The notes under the pieces are model-generated. The model saw nothing but the letters and a program-made list of their open reading frames with translations. It was not told the origin of the DNA and ran no database searches. The position numbers and the translations under genes are program-made. From Bacterioplanes sanyensis (lineage in GTDB: Bacteria; Pseudomonadota; Gammaproteobacteria; Pseudomonadales; Oceanobacteraceae): a DNA stretch of 64,000 nt. Shown here piece by piece: positions 9,776 to 18,803 of this stretch; positions within the stretch are counted from its first letter, which is position 1; each line of letters opens with the position of its first letter. The DNA lies in assembly GCF_014652515.1 (NCBI RefSeq), contig NZ_BMYY01000002.1, positions 531,055 to 595,054 on the forward strand. Reading direction: 5' to 3'.

Positions 9776-10246
9776 ATGCCTCGCCACCCCCGTGCCAAGC
9801 GCCTGCAAACGGTTGTCAGGCTGGCAGAGCGTGATGAGCGCCAAGCGCTGGCTAACTTAGGTGCAGCGCAGCAAAAGCTGCAGCAAGAACAGCAACAACA
9901 GCAACAGCTAACCGATTACGCAGGTGATTATCAGCGCCAGATCAGTGGTGGCGATGGCGGCCAAATCAGTGCCGCACAATTACATACGACTGTGGGCTTT
10001 TTACAGCAAATTGAGCAGGCGCTAAAACAACAACAGCAGCAAATTGTACTGCTGCAAAAACAGGTCGACCATGAACGTGAGGTTTGGCAGACGGCACAGG
10101 CTAAACTCACAGCATTACAGCAACTTATTGAAAAATTAGAGCTGGAGTACGACCAACAACAAGCGCGACTGGAGCAGCGCCAAGCCGACGAATGGTCCAA
10201 TCGCGCGGCCTTTGACCGCCTGCGGCAAGCGCGCAGAGACGATTGA
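9776..10246 (+). CDS. fliJ: Flagellar export chaperone FliJ
   Basis: 156 residues, almost wholly alpha-helical coiled coil with many Gln, Glu and Arg (QQKLQQEQQQQQQLTDY; LEQRQADEWSNRAAFDRL), as expected of FliJ, the central stalk-like partner of FliI. The ATG lies one base after the fliI stop, with GCGGTGG upstream; an in-frame GTG at 9767 overlaps fliI. Last gene of the fliE operon proper. Confidence 0.92.
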   Translation: MPRHPRAKRLQTVVRLAERDERQALANLGAAQQKLQQEQQQQQQLTDYAGDYQRQISGGDGGQISAAQLHTTVGFLQQIEQALKQQQQQIVLLQKQVDHEREVWQTAQAKLTALQQLIEKLELEYDQQQARLEQRQADEWSNRAAFDRLRQARRDD

Positions 10247-10345
10247 GTTTTAACCCCCCATCTTTTCCGCCGCTGGCATATTGGCCAGCAAATTCTGCAC
10301 AAACGTCTAATCTGACATCGAAAGAATGGCAATTAAGGCAGCAAT

Positions 10346-10630
10346 ATGGCAACCGTCATTGCTTGTGGCGAACGTCTCAGTATCGATCGGGTTGAGGCTC
10401 TACATGAGCAAATTTTGGCAGCGCTTAGCTCGGTAGAGAGCATCGAAATTGACGCCTCAAAAGTGCAGTACGCTGATACCGCCGGTCTACAGCTGCTATT
10501 GGCGCTGCAGCATTCCCTACAATCCAGCGGTAAAGGTCTGTACTGGCAGGGCGCCAGCGACGCAGTGACTGACTGCGCTGCACTGCTTGGACTGAACACA
10601 CTACTGCAACTGTCACAACCCCAGGAGTAA
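10346..10630 (+). CDS. STAS-domain protein heading the second chemotaxis operon
   Basis: A 94-residue single STAS domain of the SpoIIAA/anti-anti-sigma fold: alternating helix and strand with the loop motif YADTAGLQLLLAL near residues 48-60. In phosphorylated anti-sigma antagonists this loop reads D-S-S-G. Here the usual phospho-serine position is Ala and only a Thr is nearby, so classical Ser phosphorylation looks lost. It sits three bases ahead of cheY, so a scaffold or localisation role in the chemosensory complex is plausible but is inference. Distinct from the second STAS gene at 18492. Confidence 0.85.
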   Translation: MATVIACGERLSIDRVEALHEQILAALSSVESIEIDASKVQYADTAGLQLLLALQHSLQSSGKGLYWQGASDAVTDCAALLGLNTLLQLSQPQE

Positions 10631-10633
10631 CAC

Positions 10634-10996
10634 ATGCCCAGTATTCTGGCAGTCGATGATTCTGCATCTATGCGACAAATGGTGACCTTTACCCTCAAAG
10701 GGGCAGGTTTTGAGGTGGCTGAGGCCAAAGATGGTCAGGAGGCGCTGGCACTGGCGCAACAAAAAAAATATGACCTAGTGTTGTCCGACGTCAATATGCC
10801 AAACATGAATGGTATTGAGCTCGTTAAGGCATTACGGCAACTGGCCGATTACAAGTTTGTGCCGGTATTGATGCTAACGACGGAATCCACCGGTGACATG
10901 AAAACGCAAGGCAAGCAGGCTGGAGCCACTGGTTGGATCGTTAAGCCATTTAATCCAGACCAGCTGCTCAACACGATTCGCCGCGTACTGGGGTAA
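10634..10996 (+). CDS. cheY: CheY-type response regulator of the second chemotaxis operon
   Basis: 120-residue stand-alone receiver: acidic pair DD at 8-9, phospho-acceptor Asp52 in LSDVNMPNMNG, Thr/Lys switch residues (MLTTES, IVKPF). It should be phosphorylated by the CheA that follows five bases later. It differs from the motor-type CheY at 33575 ([14 protein letters not shown]), so it probably serves the second pathway rather than the switch directly. Confidence 0.92.
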   Translation: MPSILAVDDSASMRQMVTFTLKGAGFEVAEAKDGQEALALAQQKKYDLVLSDVNMPNMNGIELVKALRQLADYKFVPVLMLTTESTGDMKTQGKQAGATGWIVKPFNPDQLLNTIRRVLG

Positions 10997-11001
10997 GTGT
11001 T

Positions 11002-13017
11002 ATGAGTGTTGACCTGTCGCAGTTTCACCAGGTTTTTTTTGAAGAAAGCCTAGAGGGCCTAGATATCATGGAGGCTCAGCTGCTGCAGCTGCAAGCGGGC
11101 TCAACGGATATGGAAGCGGTCAACACTATATTTCGTGCCGCACATTCCATTAAAGGCGGCGCTGGCACCTTTGGCTTTGCGGATGTCGCGCAGTTTACTC
11201 ATCTGGTAGAAACCCTATTGGATGAAATTCGCGCAGGCCAACGTCCTGTCACCGAGCATGCCATTGAACTGTTTCTGCAATCCGTCGATGTGTTGCGTGC
11301 CCTATTACTGGCATTGCAACAAGGCGAACGTCCGGATTTATCCACCGCTGAACAGCTTAAGCAAGAACTACAAAAAGTGCTGGATTCATCAGCAGTCCCT
11401 GAAACAGCGAGTACAGATGTTGTACCCGCTGCAGCGCAATCCAGTGCACAGGGGTGGTTGATCGAGTTTCGGCCCGATGTCGATCTATTGCGTACCGGTA
11501 ACGAGCCCTTTCGCATGGTGCGCGAAATTTGTGAGCTGGTGGGTCAAGAGGCGGTTACCGTCGAGGTCGATAGCAGTGCCCTGGTCGATATTCAAACCCT
11601 AGATCCGACCAGCTGTTATTTAAGCTGGCAAATTCGTATCGACTGCGCGATTGAGCTGAGCAACCTACAGGAAGTGTTCGAGTGGGTCGAAGATGAGTGT
11701 GATATTCGCTATCAAGCGCTGAGTCAAGCTCATGCAACACGAGATGTACCTGAGTTGGAGGCCCAGCCTGAAGCCCCCGTTCCTGCAGTTGAACCTGAGC
11801 CGCTAGCAGTCAAAGAAGAAGTTCCTGCTGCGGCTAAGCGCCCAGTAGATGCATCGATTCGGGTGTCTATCGATAAAGTTGATAGCCTGATCAACATGGT
11901 GGGGGAACTTGTCATTACTCAATCCATGCTCAGTCAACTCGGCCAAGACTTCGACTTATCCAGCTTGGCCCGCTTACAACAAGGGCTGATGCAGTTAGAG
12001 CAAAACACCCGCGAGTTACAAGAAAATGTGATGAAAATTCGCATGCTGCCTATCAGTTTTGCCTTTAGCCGTTTTCCTCGTCTGGTTCGCGATGTAGGTG
12101 GGCAATTGGGTAAGCAAGTCCAGCTTAAGCTGATGGGAGAAGATACTGAGCTAGACAAAACCGTGATGGAAAAAATTGGTGATCCATTGGTGCATTTGGT
12201 GCGCAACTCGTTGGATCACGGCCTCGAAACACCTGAGATACGCAGACAGAGTGGCAAGTCTGAAGTCGGGCACTTGACCCTGAATGCTTATCACCAGGGG
12301 GGCAATATTGTTATTGAAATCAGTGATGATGGTGCTGGTCTAAATGAAGAGAAAATTCTTCGCAAAGCGGTAGAGCGCGGCTTGGTATCTGTTCCAGAAG
12401 CACTCACACCTGAGGAAATTCATCAGTTGATTTTTTTACCTGGGTTTTCTACTGCCGATACCGTCAGTGATATTTCTGGTCGCGGTGTGGGAATGGATGT
12501 GGTGAAGCGCAATATTCAAGAGCTCAATGGCAGTATCGAAGTCCAATCCGAACAAGGTGTCGGTTCTACTTTTACTATTCGGTTACCTCTGACATTGGCC
12601 ATCCTAGATGGCCAGCTAGTGCGCGTTGGGAACGAAAAATACGTTATTCCGCTGGTATCAATTGTTGAATCCATTCAACTGGAGCCGCGCAATATGAATC
12701 ATATAGCCGGTAGCCAGCCGGTCATGCCTTTGCGTGACGAGTACATACCCATTGTGTGTATGAAAGATGTCTTTTCGTTAACGAAAAATACCGACCTGAG
12801 TGACGCTATGTTGGTCATTGTCGATGGTGAACGTGGCAAAGTTGGGCTGGTCGTTAATGAGTTGCTGGGGCAACAGCAGGTAGTCATCAAAAGTCTTGAG
12901 CAAAACTATGAGCGGGTCCCTGGTATTTCCGGGGCTACTATTTTAGGTGATGGCACAGTGGCATTAATCATCGATGTGACGGGCCTGCACAAACACAGTA
13001 ATGAAAGGGCAGCCTGA
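11002..13017 (+). CDS. cheA: Chemotaxis histidine kinase CheA of the second operon
   Basis: 671 residues: P1 Hpt domain with the phosphorylated His in FRAAHSIKGGAGTF (near residue 47), a P2-like response-regulator docking region (about 150-250), a Pro/Glu-rich linker, P3 dimerisation (VDSLINMVGELVITQS), P4 ATPase (LVRNSLDHGLE; DDGAGL; GRGVGMDVVKRNI) and P5 CheW-like domain. It takes input from the soluble receptor downstream through CheW and phosphorylates CheY and CheB of the same operon. It lacks the repeated linker motifs seen in the main CheA at 34790. Confidence 0.95.
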   Translation: MSVDLSQFHQVFFEESLEGLDIMEAQLLQLQAGSTDMEAVNTIFRAAHSIKGGAGTFGFADVAQFTHLVETLLDEIRAGQRPVTEHAIELFLQSVDVLRALLLALQQGERPDLSTAEQLKQELQKVLDSSAVPETASTDVVPAAAQSSAQGWLIEFRPDVDLLRTGNEPFRMVREICELVGQEAVTVEVDSSALVDIQTLDPTSCYLSWQIRIDCAIELSNLQEVFEWVEDECDIRYQALSQAHATRDVPELEAQPEAPVPAVEPEPLAVKEEVPAAAKRPVDASIRVSIDKVDSLINMVGELVITQSMLSQLGQDFDLSSLARLQQGLMQLEQNTRELQENVMKIRMLPISFAFSRFPRLVRDVGGQLGKQVQLKLMGEDTELDKTVMEKIGDPLVHLVRNSLDHGLETPEIRRQSGKSEVGHLTLNAYHQGGNIVIEISDDGAGLNEEKILRKAVERGLVSVPEALTPEEIHQLIFLPGFSTADTVSDISGRGVGMDVVKRNIQELNGSIEVQSEQGVGSTFTIRLPLTLAILDGQLVRVGNEKYVIPLVSIVESIQLEPRNMNHIAGSQPVMPLRDEYIPIVCMKDVFSLTKNTDLSDAMLVIVDGERGKVGLVVNELLGQQQVVIKSLEQNYERVPGISGATILGDGTVALIIDVTGLHKHSNERAA

Positions 13018-13018
13018 T

Positions 13019-13534
13019 ATGAGTTCTGAAGATGTCGAAGTACAGGCCAGCGATGAGCAACAATATCTAACGTTTATCATGGCGGAGGAAGAATACGGCG
13101 TCGATATTTTGGCCGTGCAAGAAATCCGCGGCTGGGAAGAAACCACCTCCATACCGAATGCTCCAGACTACATCCAAGGTGTGATTAATCTACGTGGCAC
13201 CATTGTTCCCATTATGGATTTGCGCCGACGTTTTGGTCTCAAACCCGTGGAATACAGCCCTATCACTGTGGTGATCATATTAAAAGTGAGTACGGACCAG
13301 GGCGAAAAAGTAATGGGTATTGTGGTGGATGCGGTTTCGGATGTGTACTCCATAAAGCATAGCGATGTGCGCCAACCACCGGATTTAAACCAGGATGACA
13401 ACTCAGATTTTTTACGCGGGTTAGTCAATGTTAAAGACAAAATGGTGATTTTATTGGATGTCGGTACTTTGCTAACCAGCCGTCATCCTTTGGAGCTGCC
13501 ATCATTGTCAGAATACGACCCGGGGCATGCCTGA
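13019..13534 (+). CDS. cheW: Chemotaxis coupling protein CheW of the second operon
   Basis: 171 residues, one CheW/SH3-like domain ([20 protein letters not shown] ... [19 protein letters not shown]). It links the receptor to CheA. ATG 13019 is one base after the cheA stop with AAAGGG upstream; an earlier in-frame ATG at 13001 would overlap cheA. Confidence 0.94.
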   Translation: MSSEDVEVQASDEQQYLTFIMAEEEYGVDILAVQEIRGWEETTSIPNAPDYIQGVINLRGTIVPIMDLRRRFGLKPVEYSPITVVIILKVSTDQGEKVMGIVVDAVSDVYSIKHSDVRQPPDLNQDDNSDFLRGLVNVKDKMVILLDVGTLLTSRHPLELPSLSEYDPGHA

Positions 13535-13563
13535 GTCAGAATCAACCAACGGAAGCTAAGACG

Positions 13564-15897
13564 ATGGGTATACTCAGTTCTCTGTTTCACTCTGCCAGCT
13601 TGCAAGAAACACAATATAAATATGAAGCACTAGATAATGCGCAAGCGCTCATGGAATTGGCACCTGATGGCACAGTGATCGCTGCCAATCGTAATTTTTT
13701 GACACTACTGCACGCAGATTGGAGCAGTGTGCGTGACCGACCCCAGCACCACCTATTGGCTGGAGAGGAGGCGGATAGTCAGCGCTATCGATCATTGTGG
13801 GAACGACTAAGCCGAGGTGAAGCCGACTCTTTACTGCAGACCTTTAAAACACCTGCGGGTAAACCCATTTGGTTGCAGGTTAGCTACAGCCCGATACGCT
13901 CAGCAGGACAAGGGGTGTGGCGTATCTTAGCGACCGCAATTGATATGACAGAACAAGTCAATGCACTGCACGAACACGCTAGCAATAGCGACAAAGTACA
14001 AGCATTGGAAGTCTGCCAAGCCAATATTATGTTGGCCGATATGGATATGCGTATCGTCTACCTTAATGAATGCCTCAAAGAAACATTGCAGCAGAACGAA
14101 GCCAGCATCCGCAAAGTGCTACCCAATTTTTCTACAGCCAACTTAATTGGTACCAATGTTGATGACTTTCATAAAAAACCCGCCATGCAGCGGCGCTTAA
14201 TTGGCGATTTAAAGGAGCCGCACCACACCAGAATTGAAGTAGGCGGCGTGATTTTTTCGCTTATTGCTACTCCCTGGCTTAATCAGCAACAGCAGCGCAT
14301 CGGTACCATTGTGGAATGGCAGGATGTGACAGAAGCTGTCAAACAAGATAAGCGTAAAAAGGCCGAAGCTGACGCCAATGCCAGAGTCAAGCAAGCGCTG
14401 GATGTCGTGACCACCAATGCCATGATTGCTGACAACGACGGCACTATTGTGTACATGAATGATGCTGTCCAAGCCATGATGGCTAACGCTGAGAGTGACA
14501 TTAAGCGTGATATACCTACTTTCGACGCCAATCGGTTAGTCGGCTGTAACATTGATACTTTTCACCGCAACCCCGACCATCAGCGTCATATGCTGGCGGC
14601 ACTGAAAGATACCTATAAAACTGAAATAACCGTTGGAGGGCGAACGTTTTCACTGATTGCTAACCCCATTTATAACGACGATAAGGAAAGGCTCGGTACT
14701 ATTGTTGAATGGCGAGATCGTACTTATGAAGTGGCTACTGAAAAAGAAATCGATAGTATTGTGGATGCTGCCTCTGCAGGCGACTTGTCGCAACGAATTG
14801 ATCTGGCCAATAAAGAAGGTTTTTTCCTAAATTTAGCTGAGGGGCTGAATCGTCTTCTAACCATCGCCGATAGCGTTGTGAGCGACACCATACGAATCTT
14901 CGATGGACTGGCTCAAGGAAAGCTCGACCGTCGCATCAATGCCGAATACACAGGCGCATTCGACAAACTCAAACAGGATGCTAACAGCACCGTTGATCGA
15001 TTGACCGACATTATCGGGCGCATTCGCGAAGCGGCAGGGGCGGTGGCGACAGGGGCGAGCGAAATCGCCCAAGGCAATGCTGACTTGAGCCGTCGCACTG
15101 AGTCACAAGCTTCATCGTTAGAGCAGACCGCCTCGTCCATGGAGCAAATGACCAGTGCTGTTAAGCAAACCAGTGATAACTCTGTACATGCCAATGAATT
15201 GGCCACTTCAGCCCGGCATAAAGCTGAAACCGGTGGTGAAGTGGTCTCAAAAGCTGTGGTAGCCATGCAGGAAATAAATCAGTCTAGTAAACGCATTGCC
15301 GATATTATTGGCGTAATTGACGAGATCGCTTTTCAGACCAACTTACTGGCACTGAATGCCGCGGTTGAGGCAGCCAGGGCCGGCGAGCAAGGTCGAGGAT
15401 TTGCGGTAGTCGCAGGCGAAGTGCGCAATTTGGCTCAGCGCTCTGCCAGTGCTGCTAAGGAAATTAAAGAACTGATTCGCGATAGCGTTGATAAAGTTGA
15501 AGCGGGTACCTCGCTAGTAAATCAAAGCGGTAACACCCTTAACGAAATTATTGCCGCCGTTGAAAATGTCTCCGCCATGATTCAAGAAATCAGTACGGCG
15601 GCACGTGAGCAGTCAGCAGGTATTGATCAGGTAAACAGCGCCGTCGCACAAATGGATGAAATGACCCAGCAAAATGCCGCGTTGGTTGAACAAGCATCAG
15701 CAGCGGGCGAAGCCATGGCAGAGCAAGCGCAGTCGATGACACAAATGATGGAGTTTTTTGATATCGAACTGTCCGCACCTGTGAAGCCGCCACGTGCTCA
15801 TCCCGCACCGATTGCAGCCAGTGGTCAGACGCAATTATCTCCTTCTGCGGGCTTTAATGTGAGTGATGATGACGACGATGAATGGGCAGAGTTTTAG
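13564..15897 (+). CDS. Soluble methyl-accepting chemotaxis protein with three PAS domains and a CheR/CheB tether
   Basis: 777 residues, no transmembrane segment or signal peptide, so a cytoplasmic receptor. Order: PAS (about 20-140), two closely related PAS domains (about 155-265 and 275-385) sharing a DxFHxxPxxQR motif, HAMP-like linker segments (about 395-480), and the MCP signalling hairpin with tip [20 protein letters not shown]. The C terminus is acidic and ends EWAEF, matching the xWxxF tether that binds CheR or CheB. Gene order equals that around Pseudomonas Aer-2/McpB, so a gas or redox sensor is likely. Haem binding is not shown by the sequence. Confidence 0.9.
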   Translation: MGILSSLFHSASLQETQYKYEALDNAQALMELAPDGTVIAANRNFLTLLHADWSSVRDRPQHHLLAGEEADSQRYRSLWERLSRGEADSLLQTFKTPAGKPIWLQVSYSPIRSAGQGVWRILATAIDMTEQVNALHEHASNSDKVQALEVCQANIMLADMDMRIVYLNECLKETLQQNEASIRKVLPNFSTANLIGTNVDDFHKKPAMQRRLIGDLKEPHHTRIEVGGVIFSLIATPWLNQQQQRIGTIVEWQDVTEAVKQDKRKKAEADANARVKQALDVVTTNAMIADNDGTIVYMNDAVQAMMANAESDIKRDIPTFDANRLVGCNIDTFHRNPDHQRHMLAALKDTYKTEITVGGRTFSLIANPIYNDDKERLGTIVEWRDRTYEVATEKEIDSIVDAASAGDLSQRIDLANKEGFFLNLAEGLNRLLTIADSVVSDTIRIFDGLAQGKLDRRINAEYTGAFDKLKQDANSTVDRLTDIIGRIREAAGAVATGASEIAQGNADLSRRTESQASSLEQTASSMEQMTSAVKQTSDNSVHANELATSARHKAETGGEVVSKAVVAMQEINQSSKRIADIIGVIDEIAFQTNLLALNAAVEAARAGEQGRGFAVVAGEVRNLAQRSASAAKEIKELIRDSVDKVEAGTSLVNQSGNTLNEIIAAVENVSAMIQEISTAAREQSAGIDQVNSAVAQMDEMTQQNAALVEQASAAGEAMAEQAQSMTQMMEFFDIELSAPVKPPRAHPAPIAASGQTQLSPSAGFNVSDDDDDEWAEF

Positions 15898-15917
15898 AGG
15901 TAGCAAGAGGTTGTATC

Positions 15918-16736
15918 GTGCAGACACGTGAGTTTGCGATGACAGAGGCGGATTTTGCCGCCATTGCCCGCCTAGCTCTAGAGCACACTGGTATTGTGCT
16001 CGCCGAGCATAAAAAAGACATGGTTTACGGCCGCATTGCTCGGCGTATCCGTGCCCGTCGTTTATCGAGTTTTACGCAATACATCGATTACCTAAGTCGT
16101 CATTTGCAGGATGAGATCAGTGAATTTATCAATGCACTCACCACCAATCTGACATCATTTTATCGCGAGTCACATCACTTTGACTTTCTCCAGCGGCGCT
16201 GGCTGCCCGAGCTACTCACACAATCAACACGTAAGCGACTGCGCGTATGGTCAGCAGGATGCTCGATCGGACAAGAAGTTTACTCCATTGCGATGGCATT
16301 AAAAGAAGGCGGTATTCCCCATTCCTGGGACTGTAAATTACTCGCCACGGACCTAGATTCCAATGTTCTAGAGACTGGGCGCGCTGCTCGCTATCCCATA
16401 GCGGCCTTGGAAAACTTGCCCGCAGGGCTTGAGAAACGTTACTTCGAGCGTATCAATACCAAGGAAGTTCAGGTTATCCCTGCGTTGCGAAACATGGTTT
16501 TTTTTAAACGATTAAATCTGTTAGGGGCTTGGCCAATGACCGGGCCATTTGATGCCATCTTTTGTCGCAATGTGGTGATTTATTTTAATAAAGACACCCA
16601 GCGGCAACTATTTGATCGCATGGCAGATATGCTACCGCTCGGGGGGCACTTGTTTATCGGGCACTCAGAAAACTTACACGGGATTACTGGGCGCTTTGAG
16701 CCGCTAGGGCAAACCATTTACCGGAAGATTCACTGA
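15918..16736 (+). CDS. cheR: Chemotaxis methyltransferase CheR
   Basis: 272 residues: N-terminal helical domain that binds receptors, then a SAM-dependent methyltransferase domain with WSAGCSIGQEVYSIA and FCRNVVIYF. It methylates receptor glutamates; the adjacent receptor carries the matching C-terminal tether. GTG 15918 is chosen because AGAGG at 15906-15910 precedes it by seven bases; the ATG at 15882 would overlap the receptor gene and lacks a site. The end overlaps cheD (ATGA). Confidence 0.93.
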   Translation: MQTREFAMTEADFAAIARLALEHTGIVLAEHKKDMVYGRIARRIRARRLSSFTQYIDYLSRHLQDEISEFINALTTNLTSFYRESHHFDFLQRRWLPELLTQSTRKRLRVWSAGCSIGQEVYSIAMALKEGGIPHSWDCKLLATDLDSNVLETGRAARYPIAALENLPAGLEKRYFERINTKEVQVIPALRNMVFFKRLNLLGAWPMTGPFDAIFCRNVVIYFNKDTQRQLFDRMADMLPLGGHLFIGHSENLHGITGRFEPLGQTIYRKIH

Positions 16737-17389
16737 TGCATTCACCTCCATTGAATGACCGCCCGGTGCAACCTCCGGCAGCGGGCGGATTCGATCACGT
16801 TAACCGCTATTGGGATGGCTTGCATAAAGTATGGGCTGCCAAAATATTACCTGGTGAGTTTTATGTATCAGCCCATGGTGAAATGGTCGTCACCTTGTTA
16901 GGTTCATGTATTTCAGCCTGTGTTCGCGATACGGTGCGCGGTATCGGTGGCATGAACCACTTTATGTTGCCGGAGCAAGGCGAGCACTCGACGACAAACT
17001 GGGGCAATGATCCGCTGACGCATGCTTCGCGCTACGGTAATTGGGCGATGGAGTATCTGATTAATGAAATCTTAAAACGCGGCGGGCGCCGTGAAAATCT
17101 AGAGGTAAAATTATTTGGTGGTGGCCAGATGATTGCGGCGATGAGCGATGTTGGGCAGCGCAATATTCTGTTTGCTTACGACTACCTTGCCCGAGAGGGC
17201 CTAACGGTGGCGGCTGCGGATGTTGGTCGGGAGGTGGCGCGTAAAGTGCTGTATTTCCCCGACACGGGGGCGGTTAAAGTGAGGAGAATCAAACATATGA
17301 AAAACGATGTGTTACTGCAGCGTGAGCGCGATTACCAACGCTCAGTCACCGTGCCAGAGTCTGCCGCCGGCAGCATAGATCTATTCTGA
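16736..17389 (+). CDS. cheD: Chemoreceptor glutamine deamidase CheD
   Basis: 217 residues with the catalytic Cys and His of CheD in TLLGSCISACVRD and GGMNHFMLPE, and a conserved ELFGGG-like segment (EVKLFGGGQMI). It deamidates receptor glutamines and can interact with CheY-type regulators. It overlaps cheR and cheB by one base each, so the three are tightly coupled. A CheD is absent from the main chemotaxis operon of this window. Confidence 0.94.
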   Translation: MHSPPLNDRPVQPPAAGGFDHVNRYWDGLHKVWAAKILPGEFYVSAHGEMVVTLLGSCISACVRDTVRGIGGMNHFMLPEQGEHSTTNWGNDPLTHASRYGNWAMEYLINEILKRGGRRENLEVKLFGGGQMIAAMSDVGQRNILFAYDYLAREGLTVAAADVGREVARKVLYFPDTGAVKVRRIKHMKNDVLLQRERDYQRSVTVPESAAGSIDLF

Positions 17390-18435
17390 TGGCCAATGCG
17401 ATTCGAGTATTGATCGTCGATGACTCGCCACTGATGCGACAGTTATTGACATCATTGTTAGCCGACGAGGTCGATATTGAGGTGGTCGGTAGCGCCGCCG
17501 ATCCGTACATAGCGCGCGATAAAATCAAGCAGCTGCAACCGGATGTGTTGACACTCGATATTGAAATGCCGCGCATGACCGGCCTGCAATTTCTAAAAAA
17601 CTTAATGCGTTTGCGGCCGATGCCGGTGGTTATGGTGTCGTCGTTAACAGAGCAAGGAGCGCCCGAGACACTGGATGCGTTAGAACTCGGCGCCATCGAT
17701 TATATCGCCAAACCACAGATTAAAAATGAGGCTGCATTTCAGCGCTTTGCCCGTCAACTGCAAGAAAAAATCCGCGTTGCTGCCCATGCTAGGGTCAGAG
17801 CGCTCGATCAAGGCCAGGTGAGCAAAGCCCGGGCCCAGGTAATGCCTGTGCAGCGTTATGAGCGTTGGATTGCAATAGGCGCCTCAACCGGTGGTACAGA
17901 AGCCATCAAAGAAGTGCTCATGGCCGTACCCAAACACTGTCCACCGATTGTCATCACTCAGCATATCCCAGCGGTGTTCAGTCGCTCTTTTGCCATGCGT
18001 TTAAACCATTCGCTGGAACTGGAAGTGTGCGAGGCTGAAGATGGCTTAGAAGTATTGCCCGGCCGTGCCATCATTGCACCGGGTGACTATCACTTACAGT
18101 TTGAAGCACGCAATGGAGGGCATATTTGCCGCCTTAGTCAGGCTGAAAAGGTGAATCGGCATCGGCCGTCCGTTGATGTGATGTTCGATAGCTTGGCAAT
18201 GTTAACGTCGGCCCCTTCTTTAGTTGCTGTATTGCTGACGGGTATGGGGAACGACGGTGCAGCCGCCATGGCACGATTGCGAGCGCAGGGGGCGTTGACG
18301 CTGGCGCAGGACGAGGCGTCGAGTGTGGTGTGGGGGATGCCCGGTGCCGCTGTCGCCTTAGGGGCCGTTGATCAGGTCGTGCCTTTGTCTGAGCTGGCGC
18401 AAAAAATGCTGAAGCTGGCGGCGGCAAAAGAGTGA
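17389..18435 (+). CDS. cheB: Chemotaxis methylesterase/response regulator CheB of the second operon
   Basis: 348 residues: receiver domain (DDSPLMRQ; Asp in TLDIEMPRMTG) and C-terminal methylesterase with the catalytic triad motifs GASTGGTEA (Ser), ITQHIP (His) and LTGMGNDGAA (Asp). It removes receptor methyl groups when phosphorylated by CheA. Last gene of the second chemotaxis set; 56 bases separate it from the next STAS gene. Confidence 0.95.
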   Translation: MANAIRVLIVDDSPLMRQLLTSLLADEVDIEVVGSAADPYIARDKIKQLQPDVLTLDIEMPRMTGLQFLKNLMRLRPMPVVMVSSLTEQGAPETLDALELGAIDYIAKPQIKNEAAFQRFARQLQEKIRVAAHARVRALDQGQVSKARAQVMPVQRYERWIAIGASTGGTEAIKEVLMAVPKHCPPIVITQHIPAVFSRSFAMRLNHSLELEVCEAEDGLEVLPGRAIIAPGDYHLQFEARNGGHICRLSQAEKVNRHRPSVDVMFDSLAMLTSAPSLVAVLLTGMGNDGAAAMARLRAQGALTLAQDEASSVVWGMPGAAVALGAVDQVVPLSELAQKMLKLAAAKE

Positions 18436-18491
18436 CAAACCTGCCGCATGTGCTAAACATGATGTACGACACCCGTTTGGAGGATGGATGA

Positions 18492-18797
18492 ATGACAGTA
18501 CAGGCTTCTCTCTCAGGGAACGGTCAGGAGCTCACCATTAAGGTGGATGGGCGCTTTGACTTTAGTGCACACCAAGAATTTCGTGACGCTTACGAAAAAC
18601 AGACCGCTGAGCCACAAAAGTTCGTAGTTGATCTGGGGGGAACTTCCTATCTCGACAGTTCTGCATTGGGCATGTTGCTGTTGCTACGCGATCATGCCGG
18701 CGGCGATAGCTCCGATGTCCATATCGTTAACTGCAATCAAGACGTGCGGAAAATTCTGACGATCTCCAACTTCGAACAACTGTTCTCCATTCAGTAA
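18492..18797 (+). CDS. HsbA-like anti-anti-sigma STAS protein
   Basis: A 101-residue STAS domain with the intact phosphorylation loop LDSSALGMLLLL (near residues 56-67). In Pseudomonas the orthologous position beside flagellar genes encodes HsbA, whose phosphorylation by HsbR decides whether it titrates the anti-sigma factor FlgM or binds the cyclase HsbD. The next gene, six bases on, has the HsbR architecture, so partner switching onto flagellar sigma control is the likely role. The assignment rests on domain and neighbourhood; the target in this organism is inference. Confidence 0.85.
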   Translation: MTVQASLSGNGQELTIKVDGRFDFSAHQEFRDAYEKQTAEPQKFVVDLGGTSYLDSSALGMLLLLRDHAGGDSSDVHIVNCNQDVRKILTISNFEQLFSIQ

Positions 18798-18803
18798 ATC
18801 AGT

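Noticed and set aside
10272..10289. GCTGGC-ATATTG-GCCAGC hairpin after fliJ as terminator
   Set aside because: Only six pairs and no T tract.
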